From Salinigranum marinum (GTDB taxonomy: Archaea; Halobacteriota; Halobacteria; Halobacteriales; Haloferacaceae): 64,000 bases of DNA. Shown here piece by piece: positions 19,200 to 28,621 of this stretch. The notes below the pieces were generated by a model that saw only the letters and a list, made by a program, of their open reading frames with translations, ran no database searches and had not been told where the DNA came from. The first letter of the stretch is position 1. Every line of letters starts with the position of its first letter. Both the position numbers and the translations under genes were made by a program. The stretch is taken from positions 1,550,001 through 1,614,000 of the forward strand of contig NZ_CP100461.1 in assembly GCF_024228675.1 (NCBI RefSeq), written 5' to 3'.

Positions 19200-19449
19200 C
19201 AGTACTGTTCCCTGTTACTTGCTCGACCGGTTTGACCCCGTCGGTGGTCTGTTCACCGTTTTTGGATCCGCGCGTCCACACCTCGTTCGCCCCGTCGCCG
19301 TCGGGGGCTTCGTGGGCGACGTCTCGCATCTCGTCGTCCTCGGTGCCGCCGTCGGCGGCCGCGGGCCCGCGCGCGAAGACGCCGCCGTTCGCGCCGAACG
19401 CCTCCCCCGTGTGGGGGTTCGTGTGCTCGATTTCGTCCATTCGTGTCAT
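19192..19449 (-). CDS. Small acidic protein between ilvC and leuC
   Basis: An 85-residue hydrophilic protein beginning [19 protein letters not shown] and ending TGNSTDE. The [22 protein letters not shown] segment looks like a short conserved motif, and the rest is disordered and acidic. The start at 19449 is 2 nt after the ilvC stop and the stop overlaps the leuC start, so it is translated with both. An in-frame ATG at 19440 is also possible. Haloferax has a small gene at the same place, as far as I recall. Function is unknown; a role tied to branched-chain amino-acid synthesis is suggested only by position. Confidence 0.68.
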   Translation of the reverse strand: MTRMDEIEHTNPHTGEAFGANGGVFARGPAAADGGTEDDEMRDVAHEAPDGDGANEVWTRGSKNGEQTTDGVKPVEQVTGNSTDE

Positions 19450-19451
19450 CG

Positions 19452-20504
19452 CTACTCTCCCAGTGTGATCTTCTCGTCGTCGGCCGTCTCCTCGTCCTCC
19501 TCGTCGGCCCACGCGAACAGCCCACGGAGGCGCGCACCGACCTCCTCGATCTCGTGGTTCTCCTCCTGTGCGCGGAGCTGCCAGTACTTCGGTCGGTTGG
19601 CCTGGTTCTCGGTGATCCACTCCTGGGCGAACTCCCCGTTCTGGACCTCTTCGAGGATCGCTTCCATGTTCTCCCGGGCGTGGTCGTCGATGACACGGTC
19701 CCCGCGGGTGAGTCCGCCGAACTCGGCGGTGTCGGAGACCGACCCCCACATCGCGCCGAGCCCGCCCTCGTACATCAGGTCGACGATGAGTTTCATCTCG
19801 TTGAGACACTCGAAGTACGCCATCTCCTTCGAGTAGCCCGCGTCGACGAGCGTCTCGTACCCCTGTTTGATGAGCGAGGCGATCCCGCCGCAGAGGACGG
19901 CCTGCTCGCCGAAGAGGTCCGTCTCGGTCTCCTCGCGGAACGTGGTTTCGACGACGCCGGCGCGCGTACAGCCGATGGCGTGGGCGTACGCCAGCGCCTC
20001 CGCTTTGGCCTCGCCGGTTGCGTCTTGGTACACCGCGAGGAGGCCGGGTGTGCCCTCGCCGTTCTCGTAGTTGCGGCGGACGAGGTGGCCCGGGGACTTC
20101 GGCGCGATCATGGTCACGTCGACGTCCTCGGGGGGGAGGATCTGGTTGTAGTGGATGTTGAAGCCGTGGGCGAACTGCAGGGTGTTGCCCGGTTCGAGTT
20201 CGTCGCTGATGTCGTCGAACACCGCCGGCTGGACCGTGTCGGGGACCAGCACGGAGACGATCTCCGCCTGAGCGGCCGCCTCGACGGGCGTCGCCACCCG
20301 GAGGCCGTCGGCTTCGGCCGCCGCGCGCGAGGAGGAGTCCTCACGGAGGCCGACGACCACGTCGATCCCCGAGTCGGCGAGGTTCTGCGCGTGGGCGTGG
20401 CCCTGGCTCCCGTAGCCGAGGACAGCGACCGTCTTGTCGTCGATCTGTGAGCGATCCGCGTCGTCGTCGTAGTATACGTCGATGGTGAAGTCTGCGTCTG
20501 ACAT
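19452..20504 (-). CDS. ilvC: Ketol-acid reductoisomerase
   Basis: A 350-residue class I enzyme that converts acetolactate to dihydroxyisovalerate with NAD(P)H and Mg2+. The nucleotide loop is [17 protein letters not shown] near residue 28. The metal and substrate region includes [16 protein letters not shown] near 205 and the [13 protein letters not shown] block near 260. It follows ilvN in the operon (57-nt gap) and precedes the 85-residue protein by 2 nt. The C-terminus is extended with acidic residues, usual for halophiles. Confidence 0.94.
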   Translation of the reverse strand: MSDADFTIDVYYDDDADRSQIDDKTVAVLGYGSQGHAHAQNLADSGIDVVVGLREDSSSRAAAEADGLRVATPVEAAAQAEIVSVLVPDTVQPAVFDDISDELEPGNTLQFAHGFNIHYNQILPPEDVDVTMIAPKSPGHLVRRNYENGEGTPGLLAVYQDATGEAKAEALAYAHAIGCTRAGVVETTFREETETDLFGEQAVLCGGIASLIKQGYETLVDAGYSKEMAYFECLNEMKLIVDLMYEGGLGAMWGSVSDTAEFGGLTRGDRVIDDHARENMEAILEEVQNGEFAQEWITENQANRPKYWQLRAQEENHEIEEVGARLRGLFAWADEEDEETADDEKITLGE

Positions 20505-20561
20505 GTGTAGTAGTCGGATAGGTGGGAAACTGTGATTTTTACGTTTCGGTCCCGTTCTGCC

Positions 20562-21221
20562 TCACTCGTCGGGCCAGTGTTTCGCTGTCGCGTTCGCGCC
20601 CGCCTCCAGCGCGGCCGTCCCGGTCCGGACGATCTCGCGGACGCCGAAGCGCTCGAACGTGTCGAGCGCGTTCTCGATCGTGTTCTTCGGCCCCGTCACC
20701 TCGACCGTGATCGCGTCCGCGCACGCGTCGACGACCCGCCCGTCGTACATCTCCGCGACGGCGGCGATCTGGTCGGGGTGTTCGCCCTCGATCTTGATCA
20801 GCGCGAGTTCGCGCCGGACCGCCTCGTCCGTGAGTTCGGTCACCGAGATGACCGGCACGAGTTTCTCTAACTGCTTTTTGGCCTGCTCGATGCCCGGTTC
20901 GGGCTCGCGGATGACGAGCGTGATCCGCGAGTACTCCTCGCTCTGGGTCGTCCCGACGGTGAGCGACTCGATGTTGAACTGCCGGCGGGCGAACAGCCCC
21001 GAGGCGCGGGCGAGCACGCCCGGCTCGTTGAGGACCAACGCCGAGAGCACCGCCTCGCGGGTGTCGGGCTCGGCCTCGACCTCGGGGTCGATGCGGATGC
21101 CCTGGCTGTTGCGTCGCCCCTGTGGGTGGGGCCGCTCGTCCGGTCCAGGGCCTTTCAGTCCCGTCCGGTGGACGTTCTCGGCGGTGTTCGACTCGGTCTC
21201 GGTCGTCCGATCGGAGCTCAT
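20562..21221 (-). CDS. ilvN: Acetolactate synthase regulatory (small) subunit
   Basis: A 219-residue ACT-domain subunit that confers branched-chain amino-acid feedback on IlvB. The first 50 residues are an unstructured acidic extension. The ACT domain begins AVLSALVLNEPGVLARASGLFARR near residue 55, with FNIESLTVGTTQ after it. The C-terminal domain (ALIKIEGEHPDQIAAVAEMYDGR) follows. The ATG at 21221 overlaps the ilvB stop (ATGA), which fixes the start and indicates coupled synthesis of the two subunits. Confidence 0.92.
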   Translation of the reverse strand: MSSDRTTETESNTAENVHRTGLKGPGPDERPHPQGRRNSQGIRIDPEVEAEPDTREAVLSALVLNEPGVLARASGLFARRQFNIESLTVGTTQSEEYSRITLVIREPEPGIEQAKKQLEKLVPVISVTELTDEAVRRELALIKIEGEHPDQIAAVAEMYDGRVVDACADAITVEVTGPKNTIENALDTFERFGVREIVRTGTAALEAGANATAKHWPDE

Positions 21222-23023
21222 AGCTGGTCCTCCGAGAGCGCGAACTTGCCGTTGGGTGCGCCCGAGGCGACCATCGGGTAGACGTTCTCGCCCGGATCGA
21301 CGTGGAAGTCGATGACCGAGGGCCCGTCGTACGCCAACGCCTCCGAGACGGCGTCGACCACCTGATCGTAGTCGTCGACGCGCCAGCCGCGCGCGCCGAA
21401 CGCTTCGGCGAGGCGGTCGAACTCGGGACACCAGTTGTACTCGGCGGCCATGTGTCGGCCCTCGTAGAAGGCGTCCTGCCACTGTCGCACCATCCCGATG
21501 TACTCGTTGTTGAGCACTGCGACGGTGATATCCATGTTCTCGCGCACGGCCACGGAGAGCTCCTGCATCGTCATCAGGAAGGAGCCGTCGCCGTCGAAAC
21601 ACACGACCGAGCGGTCCTCCTGGCCCATCTGGTCCGCGGCGAGGCGCGCGCCGATCGCCGCCGGGAGGCCGTAGCCCATCGTTCCTAGTCCATGAGAGGA
21701 GACCCACGTCCGCGGCTCGCGGTACGTCCAGTACTGCGAGGCCCACATCTGGTGCTGGCCCACGCCCGTCGTAACGATCGTGTCGTCGGCGGTGGCCTCG
21801 TCGAACGCCTCGACGACGAACTGCGGTTTGAGGGGTTCGTCCGACGGCGCCGCGTAGTCCATCGGGTACTCCTCCTTCCACTGCCCGCACTGCTCGCGCC
21901 ACTCGCGGGCGTCCGGCGAGTGCTCCATCGCGGTGTCGACCTGGTCGATGACGCGGCCCGCGTCGCCGACGAGCGGGTAGTCCGCGTGGATGTTCTTCGA
22001 GATCTCCGCGGGGTCGATGTCGATGTGGAGCACCTCGGCCTCGGGCGCGAACGAGTCGATGCCGCCGGTGAGCCGGTCGTCGAACCGGGTTCCGACCGCG
22101 ATCAGCAGGTCCGTGTGGGTGATCGCCATGTTCGCGTAGCCGGTGCCGTGCATGCCGGCCCACGACAGGCAGAGCTCGTGATCCTCGGGGAAGCTCCCGA
22201 TGCCGGGCATCGTCGTCACCACGGGGATGCCGTGATCGATGGCGAACGCGCGGGCGGTTTTGGAGGCGTTGGCCTTGATGACGCCGCCGCCGAACAGCAG
22301 CAGGGGCTTCTCGGCGTTCTCGATGGCCCTCGCCGCGACCTTCACGTCCTGCTCGTCGGCCTCCATCTGCGGGTTGTACGTCTTCGGCGGGCGGGCCGGA
22401 CCGGGTTCGCGGCCTGCCTCGCCCTGCGTGACGTCCTTCGGGAGGTCGACCAGCGTCGGTCCCGGACGGCCCATGCCGGCGAGGGCGAACGCCTCGCCGA
22501 CCGTATCGCCGACCGTGTCCGCGTCGCCCGCGAAGTAGTTGTGTTTCGTGATGGGCGCGGTGACGCCGATGGTGTCGGTCTCCTGGAAGGCGTCCGAGCC
22601 GACCATGTCGCTCGGCACCTGCCCGGTGAGCGCGAGCACGGCGTCCGAATCCATGTTCGCGTCGGCGATGCCCGTGACGAGGTTCGTCGCGCCGGGACCC
22701 GACGTGGCGAGACAGACCCCCGGCTCCCCCTTGACGACGCCGTACGCGTCGGCGGCGTGGGACGCCCCCTGCTCGTGGGCCATCATCACGTGGCGGATCG
22801 GCGAGTCGTAGAGGGCGTCGTAGACGGGCATGATGGCACCGCCCTGGACGCCGAACGCCGCTTCCACGCCCGCGGCTTCGAGGGCGCGGACCACGGACGA
22901 GGCACCGGTGGTCACCGGCGGTCGTTCGTCGTCCGCGTCGTCCGTTCGTGGCTGTTCCTCCGTGTCGGCCGCCCCGTGTGTGGGGTCGTCCGTCTCGGGT
23001 GTCGGTGTCGCACGTTCGCTCAT
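21218..23023 (-). CDS. ilvB: Acetolactate synthase catalytic (large) subunit
   Basis: A 601-residue thiamine-diphosphate enzyme that condenses pyruvate to acetolactate, the first step for valine and leucine. The catalytic Glu is in MMAHEQGASHAADAYG near residue 82. The FAD region follows in the middle domain. The ThDP/Mg signature is CFDGDGSFLMTMQELSVA, ending with NNEYIGMV near 515. The N-terminal 35 residues are an acidic extension. It heads an ilvB-ilvN-ilvC-x-leuC-leuD operon and is preceded by a long 5' leader with a candidate leader peptide and hairpins. Confidence 0.94.
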   Translation of the reverse strand: MSERATPTPETDDPTHGAADTEEQPRTDDADDERPPVTTGASSVVRALEAAGVEAAFGVQGGAIMPVYDALYDSPIRHVMMAHEQGASHAADAYGVVKGEPGVCLATSGPGATNLVTGIADANMDSDAVLALTGQVPSDMVGSDAFQETDTIGVTAPITKHNYFAGDADTVGDTVGEAFALAGMGRPGPTLVDLPKDVTQGEAGREPGPARPPKTYNPQMEADEQDVKVAARAIENAEKPLLLFGGGVIKANASKTARAFAIDHGIPVVTTMPGIGSFPEDHELCLSWAGMHGTGYANMAITHTDLLIAVGTRFDDRLTGGIDSFAPEAEVLHIDIDPAEISKNIHADYPLVGDAGRVIDQVDTAMEHSPDAREWREQCGQWKEEYPMDYAAPSDEPLKPQFVVEAFDEATADDTIVTTGVGQHQMWASQYWTYREPRTWVSSHGLGTMGYGLPAAIGARLAADQMGQEDRSVVCFDGDGSFLMTMQELSVAVRENMDITVAVLNNEYIGMVRQWQDAFYEGRHMAAEYNWCPEFDRLAEAFGARGWRVDDYDQVVDAVSEALAYDGPSVIDFHVDPGENVYPMVASGAPNGKFALSEDQL

Positions 23024-23050
23024 GTGTTACGTTTCTCGGCTTGGCCTGAT

Positions 23051-23069
23051 GGGGTGATCGACACACCCC
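23051..23069 (-). promoter_or_regulatory. Hairpin just upstream of ilvB
   Basis: A 6-bp stem (GGGGTG/CACCCC) with a 7-nt loop ends 28 nt before the ilvB start codon, inside the predicted 5' leader. No T-tract follows, so if active it is more likely to affect translation or pausing than to act as an intrinsic terminator. Confidence 0.35.
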
Positions 23070-23114
23070 GATGTGTTCGGTGGACGGTACGATCGGCGCG
23101 GAGAAGAGTGAGTG

Positions 23115-23133
23115 AGGGGCCTAGGCAGCCCCT
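23115..23133 (-). promoter_or_regulatory. Hairpin overlapping the end of the ilvB leader ORF
   Basis: On the minus strand AGGGGC-TGCCTAG-GCCCCT forms a 6-bp stem with a 7-nt loop. The loop contains the stop codon of the 32-residue leader ORF, and the 5' arm starts at the leader's last Val codon. A ribosome paused on the Ile-Val codons would block the hairpin, as in classical attenuators. This function is an inference. Confidence 0.4.
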
Positions 23134-23219
23134 ACAATCGACCGAATAGCGGCGGCACCGACCCGGAGAGCGCGTGCGCTCGTCGGCCGAGCGCCGCCTT
23201 CGCGGGTGAGATGCCTCAT
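23121..23219 (-). CDS. Candidate 32-aa leader peptide of the ilvB operon
   Basis: A 33-codon frame whose ATG (23219) coincides with the predicted transcription start, 29 nt from the TATA-like box centre, so it would be translated leaderless. It begins MRHLTREGGARP and ends ALRVGAAAIRSIVGAA. Five Leu, Val or Ile codons fall in its last 15 positions. Its stop lies in the loop of a hairpin, 97 nt before ilvB. This arrangement resembles branched-chain amino-acid leader peptides of bacteria. The evidence is placement and composition only; conservation is untested. Confidence 0.45.
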   Translation of the reverse strand: MRHLTREGGARPTSARALRVGAAAIRSIVGAA

Positions 23220-23244
23220 CGTATCGGGACCGATACGCTCGGGT

Positions 23245-23252
23245 CATAAAAC
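23245..23252 (-). promoter_or_regulatory. TATA-like box of the ilvB operon
   Basis: GTTTTATG on the minus strand, an archaeal TATA-type element. It places transcription start near 23220, exactly at the ATG of the candidate leader peptide and about 197 nt before ilvB. The long leader is unusual for this window, where most messages appear leaderless. Confidence 0.55.
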
Positions 23253-23362
23253 CCTTTCGTGAGCGACGCGGGAGCGACCGCGGCCCCCGGCCGCCACGCG
23301 CCCGCACCGGACCGACGCGGACCTGTCGCTCGCGACGTGACGCGAACGAGGCCGGGACCATG

Positions 23363-24605
<1,243 letters not shown>

Positions 24606-24630
24606 TGTACTTCCTTCCAGACCACGGCCC

Positions 24631-24639
24631 TACATAAAG
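24631..24639 (-). promoter_or_regulatory. TATA-like box of leuA
   Basis: CTTTATGTA on the minus strand, centred 30 nt before the ATG at 24605. It predicts a leaderless transcript beginning at or next to that ATG, which is the main reason for preferring this start even though the frame is broken downstream. Confidence 0.6.
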
Positions 24640-24861
24640 GTGTCCTTCCCGTCGTGAGGCGTGCACCGCACCGCAACCAGCCGTATCAGCGGCACAGGCC
24701 CTCTCGACGCAGGACGTGTCGTTGCTGTGTGTTTCTCGATCGGAGTCGCCGGCGTCACAGGAGCGGACGCCAGCGTCGCAGGAGCGGACGCCGCCGTCCC
24801 GGTCGGTGGTGTCGATCCGCCGTCTCGGTGCGTTTACACTATCGCAGGGCGAAGTGGGCGT

Positions 24862-25335
24862 ATGGCACCTTCGACCGCAAGCGCGCTCGACCAGGCAGCG
24901 ATCGACGCGTTCCTCGCGAGTCAGCCGACGGGAACCCTCTCGTTCGCGAAAGAAAACGAGTCCTACGCCGTGCCGGTGGGGTTTACCTACGCACCGGAGA
25001 CCGGGGATATCTACTTCCGACTCGGTTACGCCCCGGGGAGTCGCAAGCGCGAGTATATCGAAGCCACGGACCGCGCGACGTTCGTCGTCGCCGCCGAGAC
25101 GGACACGGGCTGGCAAAGCGTCGTCGCGCGTGGCAGGCTGGAACACCGAAACACCGTCGAGGATCTCGCGAAACACCGGCTGCCCGGCGAGTCTGTCAGC
25201 CAGGCCGACCGCGAACTCGCGATCCCGTTCTACCACGTCTTCGAGGCCCCCGACGAGATGGTGTTCGCGCTCGTCCGTCTCGAGGTGGACGAACTCACCG
25301 GCGTCGCGGAAGCCACAGACGACGGTCGAAGCTAG
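24862..25335 (+). CDS. Pyridoxamine 5'-phosphate oxidase-fold flavoprotein
   Basis: A 157-residue split-barrel FMN-binding protein. The segments FLASQPTGTLSFAKENESYAVP (near 15-36), GDIYFRLGYAPGSRKREYI (50-68) and ATFVVAAETDTGWQSVVARG (75-95) match the general PNPOx-like family (nitroimidazole-resistance and flavin-reductase relatives). The actual substrate is unknown. The ATG at 24862 is preferred over an upstream in-frame ATG because the extra residues there read from non-coding, repetitive sequence. It is divergent from leuA and apparently monocistronic. Confidence 0.78.
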   Translation: MAPSTASALDQAAIDAFLASQPTGTLSFAKENESYAVPVGFTYAPETGDIYFRLGYAPGSRKREYIEATDRATFVVAAETDTGWQSVVARGRLEHRNTVEDLAKHRLPGESVSQADRELAIPFYHVFEAPDEMVFALVRLEVDELTGVAEATDDGRS

Positions 25336-25667
25336 CGCCGTTCTGCGTCGCGGGCGCGTTGTCCCACTTTCAGCGGCAAAGTGTCGCTGTCACACGTGCG
25401 CTCGCGGCGGAGACGGATCCCGGAGGCCTCGACGGCGGAGGCGGACTCGGTGTGAGATCGAGGGGTCTGACGTCGAATCGCGAGGACGACACTCGGCCGA
25501 CCCGTGAACCGCCCGTCGGAACTCCCACGTGAACTGCGCCGAACCCCCATCCGTGTCCATCGCACAACCCGCCTCCGGCGTAGTATCCGACGGGGGGCTG
25601 CAGAGACGGTTCGTCCGCCCACGAGGCCCGACAGAACGTTTTTCTCGTGCGACCGCAACCGACCGGT
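25336..25667. other. Intergenic, nothing recognised
   Basis: A 332-bp stretch with no convincing gene. A TTTTTCTC tract at 25639-25646 lies 22-29 nt before the next ATG and is probably part of that gene's promoter. Open frames on the minus strand are low-complexity Ser/Arg products of GC-rich antisense sequence. Confidence 0.4.
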
Positions 25668-25958
25668 ATGAGCGACTTCGACCTCGATCTCCGCGGCGCC
25701 GAGGAGTACCTCGACACTGACGACATCGAGGGGAACGTGATACTCGGAATCCTCGACGGCTCGACGCCGCCCGGCGAGTGGACCGCCGCCGTCGAGGGCG
25801 GGAGCGTCCTCTTTCTCGCCATCGAAGGGGATCTCAACCAGCTCGCGGCCGGCTTCGCTCGCGACATCAGGGACATGGGCGGGGAGCTGATGCACTTCCG
25901 GCGGTTCCTCGTCGTCGCCCCTCCGGGCGTGAGCATCGACACCGATCGCCTCTCCTGA
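25668..25958 (+). CDS. DUF5779-like haloarchaeal protein
   Basis: A 96-residue protein of unknown function that I assign, with moderate confidence, to the haloarchaeal DUF5779 family. It begins MSDFDLDLRGAEEYLDTDD, with VILGILDGSTPPGEW at 25-40 and two strand-helix units (GSVLFLAIEGDLNQLAAGFA; GGELMHFRRFLVVAPPG). The ATG at 25668 follows a T-rich promoter element, and the upstream ATG at 25647 lies in that element. It stands alone between the flavoprotein and the convergent VOC protein. Confidence 0.65.
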   Translation: MSDFDLDLRGAEEYLDTDDIEGNVILGILDGSTPPGEWTAAVEGGSVLFLAIEGDLNQLAAGFARDIRDMGGELMHFRRFLVVAPPGVSIDTDRLS

Positions 25959-26121
25959 AGTTCATATACCGGTGAGCGGCCACCGGTCACGTGCGCTGAC
26001 TCCCACCGACGGGCACCGCGCGAAGTGACGGCACACTGCCCGTCGGGTCGCTCGCGTGTCGTCCGTTCGCCCGCTCTTCGGCCGCGGACCTTCGGAGGTG
26101 AGTTGCTCTCCCACCAGCGAG

Positions 26122-26811
26122 CTACGCGTCCGACTCGCCGACGAACGTTAGGACGTGGCCGTCGGCCTCGCGGACGCGAACACCGTGCTCGACCGGCTCG
26201 GGGTCGGCGTCGGGGGCGACCGCCCGCGCGGCCCCCGTGGGATCGTCGGCGACGAACCCGAGGTCGACGTGGACGCCGCCACGCGCGTCGGCGATTCCCA
26301 ACTGCGGTTCCCAGAGTTCGAGGTCAACGGGCCCACGGAGCCGAACTCGGCGACGATCGTCGCCGCGGTCGACGACCTCGAAGCCGAGCGCGCGGTAGCG
26401 CTCGACTGCTGCGGGGAGGTCTTCGACCTCCAGGACGACCTCGAAGACACCGACGAGGTCGTCCGTCGACGCGTCGGCGACGGTGCCGACCTCGACGCAG
26501 TGGTCGTCCGGATCGTCGACGTACAGCGAGCGCGACCCGCCGAAGTCGAACGCCACGGTGGGGAGCGATGAGAGCCGCGCCTCCCACGTCTCGTAGGCGT
26601 CCGCGCCAGTCGCAAAGGCGTAGTGGACGTGGAGCCCGCCCCGTGGAACGCCGCTCGGCCGTCGGAGCACGACCGCGGTCTCGCCGGTCCGGAAGACCAC
26701 CTCCGTCTCGGACTGTGCGGTCGGTTCGAGGCCGAGGTGTTCGGTGTAGAACGAGCGCGCCCGGTCGAGGTGTTTCACTTCGAGCGCGAGATGTGTGAGC
26801 GTGGAGAGCAT
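26122..26811 (-). CDS. Two-domain VOC (glyoxalase/dioxygenase) protein
   Basis: A 229-residue protein with two vicinal-oxygen-chelate repeats. The first begins LTHLALEVKHLDRARSFYTE and has a metal-site pattern (His in THLALEV, His in GLHVHYAFA, Glu in HCVEVGTV near 120). The second begins VGVFEVVLEVEDLPAAVERY near 133 and lacks some of these ligands. Members are dioxygenases, glyoxalases or resistance proteins; the substrate here is unknown. The ATG at 26811 (MLSTLTHLALE) matches the family start, and a longer frame to 26949 adds an unrelated leader. Confidence 0.8.
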   Translation of the reverse strand: MLSTLTHLALEVKHLDRARSFYTEHLGLEPTAQSETEVVFRTGETAVVLRRPSGVPRGGLHVHYAFATGADAYETWEARLSSLPTVAFDFGGSRSLYVDDPDDHCVEVGTVADASTDDLVGVFEVVLEVEDLPAAVERYRALGFEVVDRGDDRRRVRLRGPVDLELWEPQLGIADARGGVHVDLGFVADDPTGAARAVAPDADPEPVEHGVRVREADGHVLTFVGESDA

Positions 26812-26990
26812 CACTCTCGTTTCGACAGCCGTCGAGTTATACTGTCGGTCGGTTTCGTCGGCCCGAACCCTCGGTCCGAACCCACTCGCAATCGAACCGA
26901 CCGAGGCGCTCGGGTCGGATCCGCGGTGTCGAGGCGTCGCGGTGGCCATGGATCCGGCCGACCGCGTCGTGTTCGAGAGCCGGCTCCGGG

Positions 26991-26999
26991 TTTTTTATG
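26991..26999 (+). promoter_or_regulatory. TATA-like box before the 241-aa gene
   Basis: TTTTTTATG centred 29 nt before the ATG at 27024, giving a leaderless transcript. It rules out the ATG-like start at 26997, which lies within the box. Confidence 0.6.
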
Positions 27000-27023
27000 C
27001 GCGTCCGGTCCCTCCCTCCGACC

Positions 27024-27749
27024 ATGCCGATGAAGGGCCGCGGAACGGGTCAGTTGCGGGAGATCGACCGGTGGGACGGCGGCGTCGGGTGGCTCGCGCA
27101 CCCCGAGGAGGGGATGCAGCGCGCGAGCCACGCCCTCGCCGTCGGCAGTTCGGAGCGGAGCTCCGCGGGCAGCCGGACGGAGTCCGGTGACGACGAGGCG
27201 TGGGTCGTCGACCCCGTCGACGCGCCGGGGCTCGACGACCTGCTCGCCTCCGTCGGCGACGTCGCCGGCGTCGTGGTCTGTCTCGACCGACACAAACGCG
27301 ACGCGGCCGCGGTCGCCCGTCGCCACGACGTCCCGGTGTACGTCCCCGACTGGATGACCGGTGTGGCGTCGAAACTCGACGCGCCGACGGAACGGTTCGG
27401 GCGCGAGCTCGCTGACACCGGCTACCGCGCCCTGACGATCGTGGACCGGTCGTTGCCCCCGTGGCAGGAGGTCGGGCTCTACCACGACGAGACGGGGACG
27501 CTCGTGGTCCCCGAGGCGCTCGGCACGGCGTCGTACTTCTGCGCCCCAGGGGAACCCCTCGGCGTCCACCCGATGCTCCGCCCCGCACCGCCGAAGCGGG
27601 CGTTCCGCGGGCTCGACCCCGAGCGCGTGCTCGTCGGACACGGCGAGGGCGTCTTCGACGACGCCGCGACCGCCGTCCACGACGCGCTCGACAACGCCCG
27701 GTCGCGGCTGCCCGCCGCCTACGCCAGGGCGTTTCGGGAACTGTTGTAA
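27024..27749 (+). CDS. Degenerate metallo-beta-lactamase-fold-like protein
   Basis: A 241-residue soluble protein. It shows the layout of a metallo-hydrolase: an early strand with DEAWVVDPVDAPGLDDLL near 60, GVVVCLDRHKRDAAAVARRH near 85 at the place of the HxHxDH metal motif, and VLVGHGEGVF near 210 resembling the final ligand loop. The metal motif is only partly kept (DRHKRD), so catalysis is doubtful. The promoter position fixes the start at 27024. Function is unknown; the fold assignment is an inference from motif spacing. Confidence 0.55.
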   Translation: MPMKGRGTGQLREIDRWDGGVGWLAHPEEGMQRASHALAVGSSERSSAGSRTESGDDEAWVVDPVDAPGLDDLLASVGDVAGVVVCLDRHKRDAAAVARRHDVPVYVPDWMTGVASKLDAPTERFGRELADTGYRALTIVDRSLPPWQEVGLYHDETGTLVVPEALGTASYFCAPGEPLGVHPMLRPAPPKRAFRGLDPERVLVGHGEGVFDDAATAVHDALDNARSRLPAAYARAFRELL

Positions 27750-27797
27750 CACGGCAGCTTCGACACGCTTTTTCAGTCCGGAGCCCCTACTAAGCGC

Positions 27798-28298
27798 GTG
27801 TACGGCGAGCGCGACACCTCGACCGCGGACGACGACGACGCCCACGACGGCGACGCCGGTGACGACAACCGGCCGATATACGTCACGAGCGGCCTCCTCG
27901 ACGTCCTGCTCGACATGAGCGAGAGCGCCGAGCCAGAGCCGCTCAGCGTGGTTCTGACACCGACTCGTGCCGGGGCGTTCGAGGCGGACCTCGGGATCGA
28001 CGCGGAGACGCCGGTGCTGACGCACTTTTACCTCCCGGAGGCGGGACGGTCCGTCACCGCGGTGTTCGGTCTCGATCTGTCGACGCCGGCGGGGCGGGGC
28101 CGGGCGCGCTTCCACGCCCACCCGCAGGGACCGCGCGAACCGACGAAGCGAGACGACTTCGCGGCCGCGGTGCTCGTCGCCGTCCCGCCGTGGGAGCGGA
28201 TGGCGGTCCGGGCGTACGATCGATCGGGGAACCGGCTCGCACTCAGAGAGATCGACGCGGTGCCGCCGGAGGAGACGCTCGGGGACGTCGCTCCCTGA
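27798..28298 (+). CDS. JAMM/MPN-like protein
   Basis: A 166-residue protein with a GTG start and a disordered acidic N-terminus (residues 1-25). Residues 28-150 parallel archaeal JAMM deubiquitinase-like proteases: a GLLDVLLDMSESAEPEPLSV helix-strand, FYLPEAGRSVTAVFGLDLSTP, then FHAHPQGPREPTKRDDF matching HxHP-(x)n-P(S/T)xxD, and AYDRSGNRLALREID at the end. The two His and the Asp that bind zinc are present, Ser is replaced by Thr, and the catalytic Glu position appears to be Pro. It may be an inactive binder of small archaeal modifiers or a divergent protease. It converges directly on the next gene. Confidence 0.55.
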   Translation: MYGERDTSTADDDDAHDGDAGDDNRPIYVTSGLLDVLLDMSESAEPEPLSVVLTPTRAGAFEADLGIDAETPVLTHFYLPEAGRSVTAVFGLDLSTPAGRGRARFHAHPQGPREPTKRDDFAAAVLVAVPPWERMAVRAYDRSGNRLALREIDAVPPEETLGDVAP

Positions 28299-28508
28299 CT
28301 ACTCGAGGTACCCGAGGTCGACGAGTTGGTCGGCGATCTCTTCGAACTCCGCTTCGGTCAGGCCACCGGTCCGTTCGTACTGGATGACGATACTCCGGAG
28401 CAGGAACCGAACGAGATCGCTCGTCGAGGAGAAACTCGTCCCCTCGATCGTCTCGTCGACGCGTTCGGCGAGGTCTTTCGGGATCGAGACCGTTGTGTAC
28501 TCTGCCAT
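28299..28508 (-). CDS. Ribbon-helix-helix (CopG-type) regulator, 69 aa
   Basis: A small DNA-binding-type protein. The strand is TTVSIPKDLAERVDETI and the helices are FSSTSDLVRFLLRSIVIQYE and EAEFEEIADQLVDLGYLE. TTVSIP followed by two helices is the RHH/CopG pattern; such proteins bind operators as dimers of dimers. The ATG at 28508 is chosen because longer frames read into Arg/Ser-rich spacer. The stop abuts the stop of the JAMM-like gene. Target unknown. Confidence 0.8.
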   Translation of the reverse strand: MAEYTTVSIPKDLAERVDETIEGTSFSSTSDLVRFLLRSIVIQYERTGGLTEAEFEEIADQLVDLGYLE

Positions 28509-28621
28509 GGTCGGGGAAGGGGGCCGGTGTCGGTTACCGTTTGCGGACCGTCGCCGCCGGAGCGCCGGTTCGGCGACCGGCTTCGGGGGTTTTTCAACGG
28601 AGGACCGCGTAGCGAGAGCCA

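Noticed and set aside
20562-23066. Single 834-residue frame spanning ilvN and ilvB
   Set aside because: ilvB is read in a different frame with clear ThDP motifs; the overlap is chance openness in GC-rich sequence. ilvN begins at 21221.
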